From Xanthomonas codiaei (lineage in GTDB: Bacteria > Pseudomonadota > Gammaproteobacteria > Xanthomonadales > Xanthomonadaceae), in contig NZ_MDEC01000009.1 in assembly GCF_002939785.1 (NCBI RefSeq), positions 106,456 to 170,455 on the forward strand: a stretch of DNA of 64,000 bases. The letters run 5' to 3'. Under the pieces are notes generated by a model. That model worked only from the letters and a program-made list of their open reading frames with translations. It did no database searches and was not told where the DNA came from. Both the position numbers and the translations under genes were made by a program. Of this stretch, positions 27,342 through 39,606 are shown piece after piece (the first letter of the stretch is position 1; the number at the start of each line of letters is the position of its first letter).

Positions 27342-27848
27342 ATGGACGTGCTGATTCGCGAGGCCGGCGAAGACGATGCGGCGGCCATCGAGATCCTGAC
27401 CATGGTCGCGTTCATGCGCGATGACCACAGCCGCCACGACGAGCAGTACGTGATCGCGGCGCTGCGCGAGGACGGAGCGTTGGCGTTGTCGCTGGTGGCC
27501 GATCACGACGGCTACGTGGTCGGGCATCTGGCGGTGTCGCCGGTAGTGCTGTCGGACGGTTCGTCCGGCTGGTATGCGCTGGGGCCATTGGCGGTCGGGC
27601 CAGGGCATCAAGGTCGGGGTCTGGGCACGCGGCTGGTGCAGGCGGCGCTGGCGAATCTGCGCCAACGCGGGGCGGCCGGTTGCCTGGCGCTGGGGGCACC
27701 GGGCTTCTTCAAGCGACTGGGATTCGCGGTGGAGCCCGGCCTGAGCCTGCCCGAAGCGCCGGTGTCGGAACTGCAGGCGCTGGCCTTCGGCGACCGCCTG
27801 CTGCCGCTGGCCGATGTGGCGTATCACCCGGCATTCGGACTGGGCTGA
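27342..27848 (+). CDS. GNAT-family N-acetyltransferase
   Basis: 168 residues with a GCN5-related acetyltransferase fold. The acetyl-CoA pyrophosphate loop HQGRGLGTRLVQAALANL is intact, preceded by strand WYALGPLAVGP. The C-terminal LPLADVAYHPAFG is typical of the YhbS-like subgroup. Substrate unknown. It lies 40 bases after the hydrolase, on the same strand. Confidence 0.85.
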   Translation: MDVLIREAGEDDAAAIEILTMVAFMRDDHSRHDEQYVIAALREDGALALSLVADHDGYVVGHLAVSPVVLSDGSSGWYALGPLAVGPGHQGRGLGTRLVQAALANLRQRGAAGCLALGAPGFFKRLGFAVEPGLSLPEAPVSELQALAFGDRLLPLADVAYHPAFGLG

Positions 27849-28317
27849 GAGCGGCGGCGACAACGTTACGGTCTGCCCTCCGTTGGATATTGGCGGGGTG
27901 CGTCGCAACCGGTGCGTAGCCGGTGCGATTGCGAACGGTGGCCCCAGCGTCGTGGGGTGACGGCCTGGTGCGGGCTGCAATAGCTACCGCGCGGATTGGG
28001 CGGTATCGACGGCAGCCTGCGCACCGACACTAGCGATGCGCGCCGTATCCACACCGGCATCGCCATCGCGCACACCCTGCAAGCGCAACAACGCACGCTT
28101 TTACGATTCCCGATTCCCGATTCCCGAATCCCGAATCCCGAATCCCGAATCCCGAAATCAAGCTGCGGCCCCTCACTCATGAGCGGCCGGCATGCACGCA
28201 TCGGCAATGATTCGTTTCGCGGCAATTGGCCTCGTCTTTCCGACCACCGCACGGTGTCGGGCTCGGCAACCGTGGGCACGACGATGCAATCCCCCATTGC
28301 CGATGCGGAGGCGGACC
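27849..28317. other. long intergenic region before the methyltransferase gene
   Basis: 469 bases without a supportable gene. The only recognisable element is the heptad array at 28104-28159. The last 30 bases provide the GCGGAGGCGG ribosome-binding region of the next gene. Confidence 0.5.
28104..28159 (-). repeat. GGGATTC heptad array, longest in the window
   Basis: About eight tandem heptads, read on the + strand as CGATTCC then CGAATCC units. The left boundary (TTTTACGATTCC) is the complement of the GGAATCGTAAA boundary seen at 19980. All units are near-perfect, which suggests recent expansion. Confidence 0.85.
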
Positions 28318-29271
28318 ATGCAAGACAACGACCTGCACCCGGGCCAATCCACTTCTCGTGGCCAGCTGATTTCCCATTCCGCCGAGCCCCCGCCGCAGGA
28401 CGAGGCGTTGTTGCAGGCGGTCCGCGCGCGTCTGCGAGCCACCGCCAGCGGCGCCGATGCGCACGTGGACGAACTGCTCGCCCTGGTCGACGAGCTATGG
28501 ACCTTCGCGCTGGGTCGCTTTCTGCTCATCAATCGCGGGCTCAATGCCGAGTGGGCGCACCAGATGGTGACCCATCCATCGGGAACCCTGGCGAAGGAGT
28601 CGACACCGGCGCTGCAGTACGCGTTGTTCGAGTCGATGCCCTCGCTGCTGGCCACGCGCGAGCGGTTCGGCATTTTTCGTCAACAACTGCAGGCGTTGCT
28701 GCGTCCGGGCATCACCCTGGCATCGATCCCCTGCGGCTGGATGGGCGAACTGCTGCTGCTCGACTATCGGGAGTGCCCCGGCGTGCGCCTGATCGGCATC
28801 GACCTCGATCACGAGGCGCTGGAGGGGGCACGTCGCCTCGCCAGCCAGCATGGTCTGGATGGCCAGCTGTCGCTGCAGCTCGACGATGCCTGGGCGCCGG
28901 GAGAGGCGGCCAGCGTGGATGTGCTGACCAGCAATGGCCTGAACATCTATGAGCCGGACGACGAGCGCGTGGTGGCGCTGTACGGCAGGTTCTACGAGCG
29001 CTTGCGCCCGGGTGGAACGCTGGTGACCAGCGCACTGACGCCTCCACCTGGCGTGTCTGCCGAGTCTCCCTGGAATCTGGACGCGGTCGATGCCGAGGGC
29101 CTGCGTCTGCAGACGCTGGTGCTTGCCGAGATCGTGCAGGTTGCCATCTCGTTCCGTACCCACGCGCAGACCCGTGAGCAGCTGGAGCGCGCAGGCTTTG
29201 TGGATGTGCGCTTCATCGACGACAGCGCCTGCGCGTTTCCAACGGTGATTGCGCGAAAGCCTGCTGACTGA
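28318..29271 (+). CDS. class I SAM-dependent methyltransferase, substrate unknown
   Basis: 317 residues. An N-terminal helical region of about 140 residues precedes a Rossmann methyltransferase core: TLASIPCGWMGELLLLDY (motif I position, G-x-x-x-x-L rather than GxGxG), LIGIDLDHEALEGARRLA (acidic end of strand 2), DVLTSNGLNIY (motif IV) and LRPGGTLVTSAL. The start ATG 28318 follows a GGAGGCGG sequence. I cannot assign a substrate. The next gene is an ABC-F ATPase 280 bases away; a joint role in antibiotic self-protection is conceivable but unsupported. Confidence 0.75.
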   Translation: MQDNDLHPGQSTSRGQLISHSAEPPPQDEALLQAVRARLRATASGADAHVDELLALVDELWTFALGRFLLINRGLNAEWAHQMVTHPSGTLAKESTPALQYALFESMPSLLATRERFGIFRQQLQALLRPGITLASIPCGWMGELLLLDYRECPGVRLIGIDLDHEALEGARRLASQHGLDGQLSLQLDDAWAPGEAASVDVLTSNGLNIYEPDDERVVALYGRFYERLRPGGTLVTSALTPPPGVSAESPWNLDAVDAEGLRLQTLVLAEIVQVAISFRTHAQTREQLERAGFVDVRFIDDSACAFPTVIARKPAD

Positions 29272-29551
29272 GCGCCGCTGCGTCGAAACGCGAGTGCTCC
29301 ATGCTGCCAACCGCACGCCGATCTCCTGTAGCCCGGCAACACGCCATTGCTTGAACGCGTGGCCGCATGCAGGCATCTGCGGAGCCGGATGCCTGGGGTG
29401 TTGCACCGCTCGGCGCGCGCGTAGACTGGGCGCACAGCCCGCCATGTGAGATCGGTCCGATGCGCCATTGATGCCGCCGTCGTGAAGACGGCCATACCCG
29501 TTGCCGTTCCGCCCGGAACGCGACGTGTCCTGGCATGCAGTGGAGACGCCG

Positions 29552-33459
<3,908 letters not shown>

Positions 33460-33525
33460 GCCCAGCCCGCTCGTGTTGGATGGAGCGCCGCATGCAGTGG
33501 CGAAGTCGCCAGCAAGCGCAGTTGT

Positions 33526-33700
33526 CGCATCGGCACACGGCGAGGGGCAGCCACCAAAACGACGGCGCTCACCGCCAGGCGGGCGCGGCCAGGGCTCGGT
33601 GCAGCATGTACCACGCGTACACTGCGGCTCCTGCGCGCCGTCCGCACCCACCTGACGACCGCTCGCACCGTTGTATTCGCCGCTTCAAGGCGTGGTGGCG
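33526..33700. repeat. palindromic dispersed element, copy B
   Basis: The core 33565-33666 matches 4693-4794 in direct orientation. The outer flanks (CGCATCGGCAC and CCACCAAAACG on the left, GTTGTATTCGCCGC on the right) match the reverse complement of the flanks of copy A. The 33460-33808 gap between rlmKL and the NAD kinase gene is otherwise empty. Confidence 0.75.
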
Positions 33701-33808
33701 CCTGAACGTGCGGACGCAATCGCGGCCGCGCAGGCCAGGGCAGGGCGCAGCGGCAACGAGCCCGCCACGGGGCTGCGGTATGCTGATTCGCATGTTCTGG
33801 AGTCGACG

Positions 33809-34585
33809 ATGACCGCAGCACCCCGTATCGCTTTCCTGGCCAGCCCGACCGAGCCTGCGGCCAACGCGCGCGCGCGCCTGGTGCAGCGCTACGGCGATCA
33901 TCCGCTGGAGACCGCCGAGGTGGTCTGCGCGTTGGGCGGAGACGGCTTCATGCTGCAGACCCTGCATCGCCATGGTGCTGCCGACAAACCGGTGTTCGGC
34001 ATGAAGCTGGGCTCGGTCGGGTTCCTGATGAACCAGTACCGCGACAACGAAGACGATCTGCTGGCCCGTCTGCAACGCGCCGAGCCCGCCCACCTGCGGC
34101 CGCTGGAGATGCTGGTGCAGACCGAATCCGGTACCAGTGCCGGCTCGCTGGCCTACAACGAGGTCTCGCTGCTGCGGCAGACCCGCCAGGCCGCGCATCT
34201 GAGCGTGGACCTCAACGGCCAGACCCGCATTGCCGAGTTGATCGGCGATGGCGTAATGGTGGCCACTCCGGCCGGCAGTACCGCCTACAACTATTCGGCG
34301 CATGGTCCGATCCTGCCACTGGGCTCGCACACCCTGGCGCTGACCCCGATCGCGCCGTATCGCCCGCGGCGCTGGCGTGGCGCCATCCTCAAGGCCGATA
34401 CCGAAGTGCGCTTCCGCGTGCTCGATCCCTACAAACGCCCGGTCAGCGTCACCGCCGATTCGCACGAGATCCGCGACGTGGTGGAAGTGACCATCCGCGA
34501 ATCCACGCAGCGCCGCGTGACCCTGCTGTTCGACCCGGAACACAACCTGGAAGAACGCATCTTCAGCGAGCAGTTTGCAGTCTGA
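33809..34585 (+). CDS. nadK: NAD kinase
   Basis: Phosphorylates NAD to NADP. The 258-residue product has the family motifs [13 protein letters not shown] (GGDG), AYNEVSLLR (NE) and [17 protein letters not shown]. Length is slightly short because the N-terminal strand is trimmed, as in several Xanthomonadaceae. ATG 33809 (MTAAPRIAF) starts right before the first beta-strand; a weak upstream purine stretch (GGAGTCGACG) serves as ribosome-binding site. Together with the kynurenine genes at 40-45 kb it belongs to NAD(P) supply, though the loci are not linked. Confidence 0.95.
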   Translation: MTAAPRIAFLASPTEPAANARARLVQRYGDHPLETAEVVCALGGDGFMLQTLHRHGAADKPVFGMKLGSVGFLMNQYRDNEDDLLARLQRAEPAHLRPLEMLVQTESGTSAGSLAYNEVSLLRQTRQAAHLSVDLNGQTRIAELIGDGVMVATPAGSTAYNYSAHGPILPLGSHTLALTPIAPYRPRRWRGAILKADTEVRFRVLDPYKRPVSVTADSHEIRDVVEVTIRESTQRRVTLLFDPEHNLEERIFSEQFAV

Positions 34586-34589
34586 GCGG

Positions 34590-34624
34590 CGGGGATTGGG
34601 CAGTGGGGATTCGGGATTGGCCAA
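34590..34624 (+). repeat. GGGATTC heptad array after nadK
   Basis: Four degenerate heptads immediately after the nadK stop codon, facing a mirror-image array at 34695. The 70 bases between hold no gene but must contain any promoter of the next gene. Confidence 0.75.
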
Positions 34625-34694
34625 TCACCTGCCCGCTGTCTGCAGTTGACGTGCGATCATCCTGACACGTGCAGCGGCGGTGTCCGCTTCAAAC

Positions 34695-34724
34695 CAATCC
34701 CCAGTCCCGAATCCCGAATCCCAG
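34695..34724 (-). repeat. GGGATTC heptad array before the 5'-nucleotidase gene
   Basis: Complementary heptads end five bases before the nucleotidase ATG, so the array occupies its ribosome-binding region. Folding with the opposite array at 34590 could mask the start. Confidence 0.75.
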
Positions 34725-34729
34725 CCCCA

Positions 34730-35695
34730 ATGCCCGACAACTCCCCCAGACTCCTGACCGTCGCGGTGACCTCGCGCGCGCTGTTCGATCTCGAAGAGGG
34801 CCATGCCTTGTTCGAGGCCAGCGGGGTGGAGGCGTATTCGGCGTTCCAGCGCGAGCACGAGGACGACATCCTGCAGCCTGGCGTGGCGTTTCCGGTGGTG
34901 CGCAAACTGCTGGCGCTCAACCACGACGTGCCCGAAGAAACCCCGCGCGTGGAGGTGATCCTGCTGTCGCGCAATTCGGCCGATACCGGCCTGCGCATCT
35001 TCAACTCGATCCAGCATTACAACCTGGGCATCGTGCGCGCCACCTTCACTTCCGGCGAGCCGACCTGGCCGTACGTCAAACCGTTCGGGACCGATCTGTT
35101 CCTGTCGGCCAACCCCGAGTCGGTGCGACGTGCGCTGACGCACGGCATTGCTGCGGCCACCATCATGCCGCGTGCGCCGGGCGAACGTGCCGAGGCGGCT
35201 GCAGCGATTGTGGACAACGACGAGAGCCGGCTGTCCACGCAGTTGCGCATCGCCTTCGACGGCGATGCGGTGATTTTTGGCGACGAGAGCGAGCGCATCT
35301 CGCGCGAGCAGGGCGTGGAAGCCTTCGGGCGGCATGAGCGCGAACGCGCGCGCGAGCCGTTGTCGGTGGGGCCGTTTCGTAATTTTCTGTCGGCCTTGCA
35401 TACGCTGCAGGCGGCGTTCCCGCCCGGCGAAGCCTCGCCGATCCGTACCGCGCTGGTCACCGCGCGCTCGGCACCGGCGCATGAGCGGGTGATCCGCACC
35501 CTGCGCGAGTGGGGCGTGCGGCTGGACGAAGCGCTGTTTCTCGGCGGCCGGCACAAGGGGCCGTTCCTGGAAGCCTTCGGTGCGGACATCTTCTTCGACG
35601 ATTCGCAGCACAACATCGACAGCGCGCGGCAGCATCAGCATGTGGCGGCCGGGCACGTGCCGCACGGCGTGGCCAACGATCCGCCGGGCCGATGA
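34730..35695 (+). CDS. cytosolic 5'-nucleotidase (NT5C1-like family)
   Basis: 321-residue protein of the 5'-nucleotidase family related to animal cytosolic NT5C1: N-terminal TVAVTSRALFDLEEGHALFE (HAD-type Asp loop), RVEVILLSRNSADTGLRIFNSI, and LRIAFDGDAVIFGDESE, with C-terminal DIFFDDSQHNIDSA. It would dephosphorylate nucleoside monophosphates in the cytoplasm. The start ATG 34730 abuts a heptad repeat array and has no good ribosome-binding site, which is odd. The stop overlaps the next gene by four bases. Confidence 0.88.
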   Translation: MPDNSPRLLTVAVTSRALFDLEEGHALFEASGVEAYSAFQREHEDDILQPGVAFPVVRKLLALNHDVPEETPRVEVILLSRNSADTGLRIFNSIQHYNLGIVRATFTSGEPTWPYVKPFGTDLFLSANPESVRRALTHGIAAATIMPRAPGERAEAAAAIVDNDESRLSTQLRIAFDGDAVIFGDESERISREQGVEAFGRHERERAREPLSVGPFRNFLSALHTLQAAFPPGEASPIRTALVTARSAPAHERVIRTLREWGVRLDEALFLGGRHKGPFLEAFGADIFFDDSQHNIDSARQHQHVAAGHVPHGVANDPPGR

Positions 35696-36432
35696 GCAAA
35701 GCGCCGCCGCCGTTGGGTGTGGCGTTACGTCGCACCTGGCGCACGCTGGAGCTGTCCTTCAGCGACGACACGGTGCAGACCCGCATGGCGCGCTGGGCAC
35801 CGCATCGGTTGGTGCTGTCGTATACGCGCAGCATGCTGGCCGCGTTGTGGCTGCAGCCGCATCCTGCGTGCATCGGGCTGATCGGTGTGGGCGGCGGCGC
35901 GCAGTTGAAGTTCTGCCACCGTTATCTGCGGCATGCGCGTATCGAGGCGGTGGAGGCCGATGCGCAGGTGCTGGCACTGCGCGATGCCTTCGCGCTGCCG
36001 CCCGACGATGCGCGGCTGGAGATCAGCCTGGGCGATGGCGCGCAGTGGATCGGCGGGCGCGCCGGGCGCTACGACCTGTTGCTGCTGGATGCCTACGACG
36101 CCGATGGTATTCCGCCAGCGTTGTGCACTCCCGACTTCTACGCGCGGTGCCGCGCCGCACTGACGCCTGACGGGGTGCTGGCAGTCAATCTGTACGATGT
36201 GCCGATTGCCGGGCCGCTGGCGCAACTGCGTACTATCTTCGACGGGTTGGTGCTGGTGCTGCCCGAGCCGGATCTGCGCAACCAGGTGGCCTTCGCCTGG
36301 AACCGCCGAGGTACCCCGGGCACGCTGCAGCAGGCCCTGACACCGTTGCCGTGGATGGCACGCCGCCAGTTGCGCCCCGCAATGCGACGGCTGCAGGCCG
36401 CGTGGCTGGAGCGGGCCTGGCGGTTTTCGTAA
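35692..36432 (+). CDS. spermidine synthase-like methyltransferase-fold protein
   Basis: 246 residues with a Rossmann fold of the spermidine-synthase type: IGLIGVGGGAQLKFCHRYL (nucleotide loop), RIEAVEADAQVLALRD (acidic end of strand 2) and RYDLLLLDAYDADGIPPAL (catalytic-region D-x-Y-D). It lacks the N-terminal beta-hairpin domain of true spermidine synthases, so polyamine synthesis is doubtful. The start overlaps the nucleotidase stop (ATGA), so the two are coupled. Confidence 0.8.
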   Translation: MSKAPPPLGVALRRTWRTLELSFSDDTVQTRMARWAPHRLVLSYTRSMLAALWLQPHPACIGLIGVGGGAQLKFCHRYLRHARIEAVEADAQVLALRDAFALPPDDARLEISLGDGAQWIGGRAGRYDLLLLDAYDADGIPPALCTPDFYARCRAALTPDGVLAVNLYDVPIAGPLAQLRTIFDGLVLVLPEPDLRNQVAFAWNRRGTPGTLQQALTPLPWMARRQLRPAMRRLQAAWLERAWRFS

Positions 36433-36477
36433 CCCGGCCATCGGCCGCATGGCTTGGCTGCCTGGCGCGGCGCCACG

Positions 36478-37044
36478 TCACTGCGCCGGCGGCGAGCTGG
36501 CATCGCTTAGCGGCAGCTGGATGTCGGTCAGCCGCCAGCGCAGGCCCTGGCGGGTCAGCACGAAGACCACTGGCGCGCCGGTCGCGGTCTGGGTGGTGGC
36601 GGTGAAACGGCGGGTGGATTCGAAGCGTTGGCGCGCGCCCTGCAGTGGCCTCGCCGGTGCCGGCGGCGCGTAGGTATCGGCACTGACGGTATCGCCGGTC
36701 ATGCGATTCCACACGCCATGGCCTTGCAGCAGGGCGCCGATGCCCAGCGGCGTCACCAGCGTATCCACGCCGGCGCTGCTGATGCCGCTGGCCAGTTGCA
36801 GGGCGAAGCCGCCCAGCAGGCTCGATTGCATGCCGCTGCCGGCCTGGCGCACCAGGTAGTCGTCCAGCTGCGCCTTCAGGTTGACGCGCAGGCTGGGGAA
36901 ATCCACATGGCGTTCCAGCTGCGCGGCGTCGCGTTCGGCGATGGCCTGGCTGATGCCGCGGATGGCCAGATATGGCCCGGCCACCACGTAGCCGGCCAGC
37001 AGGATCACGGCTGCCAAGGGCAACAACCACCAACGTTTCTTCAT
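36478..37044 (-). CDS. DUF2939 membrane-anchored protein
   Basis: 188 residues: a single N-terminal membrane helix (RWWLLPLAAVILLAGYVVAGPY) followed by a periplasmic domain with the DUF2939 opening AIRGISQAIAERDAAQLERHVDFPSLRVNLK. Function unknown. ATG 37044 has a GGAG eight bases upstream, better than the GTG three codons earlier. It is convergent with the preceding gene and followed upstream by 268 bases without a recognisable gene. Confidence 0.85.
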   Translation of the reverse strand: MKKRWWLLPLAAVILLAGYVVAGPYLAIRGISQAIAERDAAQLERHVDFPSLRVNLKAQLDDYLVRQAGSGMQSSLLGGFALQLASGISSAGVDTLVTPLGIGALLQGHGVWNRMTGDTVSADTYAPPAPARPLQGARQRFESTRRFTATTQTATGAPVVFVLTRQGLRWRLTDIQLPLSDASSPPAQ

Positions 37045-37312
37045 CGTTCGCACTCCGTTGCCAGGTGGGAGGTGTCGGCGCGCAGCGGGCCGATGCTGGC
37101 GTGTGGGAAATCTCGAAGGTGATTCGGGGGCATCCAGGACGCCCGGTCGCGCCCGGGTGCGCTCCTACGGCGGGGTGTGGCGGCGGCTGCAGGCGTTTCG
37201 CCCGGCGATCGCCGAGCTACGCGACATTGGTAGCGGCACCTCCGGGCGCGATGGGCATTGCCGATTGCGCGTCGCGGGTGCAGGCGAGCGACTGTTCGCC
37301 TCGCCGGCCGCA

Positions 37313-37999
37313 TCAGAATTCCAGATCCAGCGCCGCGCACAGGTAATCGACGAACGGCGCCAGGATCACCAGGTCCGCTTCGATGGTCTGGCGCAGGCGT
37401 GGTCCGGTCATGACGGCGTCGTCCAGGTGGCGCAGGTAGGCCCAGTTGCGATGCTTGAGGTCGTCGATGAATTCGAAATCGTTGGGAAAGCCACGCGGTG
37501 CACGCACCAGTTTCTCGCTGTCGTCCAACGCGAACTTGCGGCGTAGCTTGGGAGTGTGCGCAGCCGCTTTCCAGCTACCCGGATTGTCGAAGATGAACTG
37601 GCGCAGCTTGCGCTGGGTCTCCGGTTCCGGATGCCAGAGGCCTGCACCGACAAAGCTCTCGCCCGGCTGCAGATGGATGTAGAACGAGGGCGCTGGTACT
37701 TCGCGCCGGCGCGCATGGAACAGGCGCGCACCCTGCCAGTTCTTGTACGGCGATTTGTCGTTGGAAAAGCGCGCATCGCGGTAGATGCGAAACAGCGAGC
37801 CACCCTGGGTCCTGGGGTCGGCGCGATAGTGCTCGCTGACCTGCGCCAGGCCCGGCTGCAGGTCGGTGATCAACTGCAGGAACGGCTGGCGCACATGCGC
37901 CTCGTACTGGTGCCGGTGGTCGTTGAACCAGGTCTTGTCGTTGTGGCGGGCCAGGGCGCGCAGGAACTTGAAACTGGCATCGGAAAAATAGCTGGTCAT
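37313..37999 (-). CDS. DUF2461 family protein
   Basis: 228 residues matching the DUF2461 (TIGR02453) family: FLRALARHNDKTWFNDHRHQYE, DPRTQGGSLFRIYRDARFSNDKSPYK, SFYIHLQPGESFVGAGLWHPE. Function unknown. Its ATG overlaps the sbcB stop by four bases, so it is translated together with exonuclease I. Confidence 0.9.
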   Translation of the reverse strand: MTSYFSDASFKFLRALARHNDKTWFNDHRHQYEAHVRQPFLQLITDLQPGLAQVSEHYRADPRTQGGSLFRIYRDARFSNDKSPYKNWQGARLFHARRREVPAPSFYIHLQPGESFVGAGLWHPEPETQRKLRQFIFDNPGSWKAAAHTPKLRRKFALDDSEKLVRAPRGFPNDFEFIDDLKHRNWAYLRHLDDAVMTGPRLRQTIEADLVILAPFVDYLCAALDLEF

Positions 38000-39441
38000 A
38001 GCGTGCGTTGGAGGTCCGAACCCCAGGCGGCGAGCTGGTCGAGTAGGGCTTGCTTGGTAGCATCGTCGGGGTGAGCAAGCCGTAAATCCGCGATCTGCGC
38101 CTGGTACTGCGCCAGCGTCACTTCGCCCAGCCCGCGGTCTTCGAGCAGGCGCTGGCGGCGGTAGGCATTCCAGCGGTCCAGTTCCGCGATCGACAGCGTC
38201 TGCGGCCAGTTGCGCGCGCGGTAGCGGAACAGCAGCTCGATCAGGCGCGGCTCGCAGAAGCGCCCTTCCAGCGCGCCCAGCTCGGCCGGTGCGCTGGCGC
38301 GCACCTGGGCCAGCAGGCGCTTGTCGCCTTCGGCCAGGAAGCCGTCGTAGAGCGAGGCGTCGGCATCGTTGCCGGCCGGGTCGGCGCCGCGCTCGTTGGC
38401 GTACACCTGGCGGACCTTCTCGGCCAGGGCGGGGCCCAGTGCGCGCAGGCGCTCGGCCTTGGCCAGCACTGCGGCGCGGTCCACGCCCAGGCGCTGGAAA
38501 TCGGCGTCGCGCAGATGCTGCCAAGCCACCAGCGCCGGCGACTTGTTCAGATGCACTTCCTTGAGCGCAATGCGTTGTTCGCCCTCGGGCAGATCGGCAG
38601 CGCGGATATACAGCCGCTCGGCGATCTCCTCCGGGCTCAGCCGCAGCAGCACCTCCGGGTCGCCGTCCAGGTCGAACACGATCACCCGGCTGTCGATGCG
38701 TGGATGCCGGGTCAGCGGCAGCACGACCGCCGCGCACAGGCGCGAGGCCGGATAACGCTGGGAGATGTGCAGCACCGGCTGCATGGCGATCACGTCCACC
38801 AGCGTGGCGGCAAAGCGCTTGTCGCGCAGGCGCAGCGCGTAGTCCCACAGCTTCGGCTGGTGCTGCTGGAATCTGCGCGCCATGCCGATGGTGGCGTACA
38901 CATCGGACAGCGCTTCATGCGCATCGCCCTCGCGCACGTCGTTGGCATCGGCCAGGTGTTCGAGCTTGAACGAGGTGGCGCCGTCCTCGCGTTGCGGCCA
39001 GACGATGCCGTCCGGGCGCAAGGCATGCACCAGGCGCAGCACGTCCAGCAGGTCCCAGCGCGAATTGCCGCCGCGCCATTCGCGCTCGTAGGGGTCGTAG
39101 AAGTTGCGGAACAGGCCGCAGCGCACGAACTCGTCGTCGAAGCGGATCGAGTTGTAGCCCAGCGTGCAGGTCTGCGGGCGGCTCATCTGTTCGGCGATCC
39201 GCGCGAACGCTTCGGCCTCGTTCACGCCTTCGCGCAGCGCGTGCTGCGGCGTGATGCCAGTGACCATGGTGGCGTAGGGCGAGGGCAGCAGGTCGTCGGC
39301 CGGCTGCACGAAGAAGCTGATCGGCTCTTCGATCACGCGCAGCTGCGCATCGGTGCGCACCGCGGCGAACTGCGCGATGCGGGTGCGGCGCGGGTCCTGG
39401 CCGAAGGTTTCCAGGTCGTAGAAGAGAAAGGTCTCGGGCAT
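37996..39441 (-). CDS. sbcB: exonuclease I, single-strand DNA 3'-5' exonuclease
   Basis: DEDDh exonuclease of 481 residues that degrades single-stranded DNA and acts with recombination and mismatch repair. Motifs: FLFYDLETFGQDP (Exo I, Asp/Glu), TLGYNSIRFDDEFVR (Exo II) and HEALSDVYATIGMARR (Exo III), then the SH3-like and helical C-terminal domains (LHISQRYPASRLCAAVVLPL). Length is normal for ExoI. ATG 39441. It follows kmo in the same leftward direction. Confidence 0.96.
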   Translation of the reverse strand: MPETFLFYDLETFGQDPRRTRIAQFAAVRTDAQLRVIEEPISFFVQPADDLLPSPYATMVTGITPQHALREGVNEAEAFARIAEQMSRPQTCTLGYNSIRFDDEFVRCGLFRNFYDPYEREWRGGNSRWDLLDVLRLVHALRPDGIVWPQREDGATSFKLEHLADANDVREGDAHEALSDVYATIGMARRFQQHQPKLWDYALRLRDKRFAATLVDVIAMQPVLHISQRYPASRLCAAVVLPLTRHPRIDSRVIVFDLDGDPEVLLRLSPEEIAERLYIRAADLPEGEQRIALKEVHLNKSPALVAWQHLRDADFQRLGVDRAAVLAKAERLRALGPALAEKVRQVYANERGADPAGNDADASLYDGFLAEGDKRLLAQVRASAPAELGALEGRFCEPRLIELLFRYRARNWPQTLSIAELDRWNAYRRQRLLEDRGLGEVTLAQYQAQIADLRLAHPDDATKQALLDQLAAWGSDLQRTL

Positions 39442-39606
39442 GCGGTGGCGACATCCAGATCCGCGGCGCGCGGTGCAGGCGCCGCCTAGTGGCCGCTAGT
39501 ATCCCTCATCGCCGAGCGGGTGCGCTGAGGCGCAGCTGTGCGACTGTCGGCGACAGCGGTGCAGGCGTGCGCTCCATGTGGCCATTGCAGCAAGGCGCGG
39601 CAGGCC

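Noticed and set aside
28104..28159. Possible CRISPR or phage attachment site
   Set aside because: Seven-base units without spacers, dispersed at many gene ends, with no integrase nearby.
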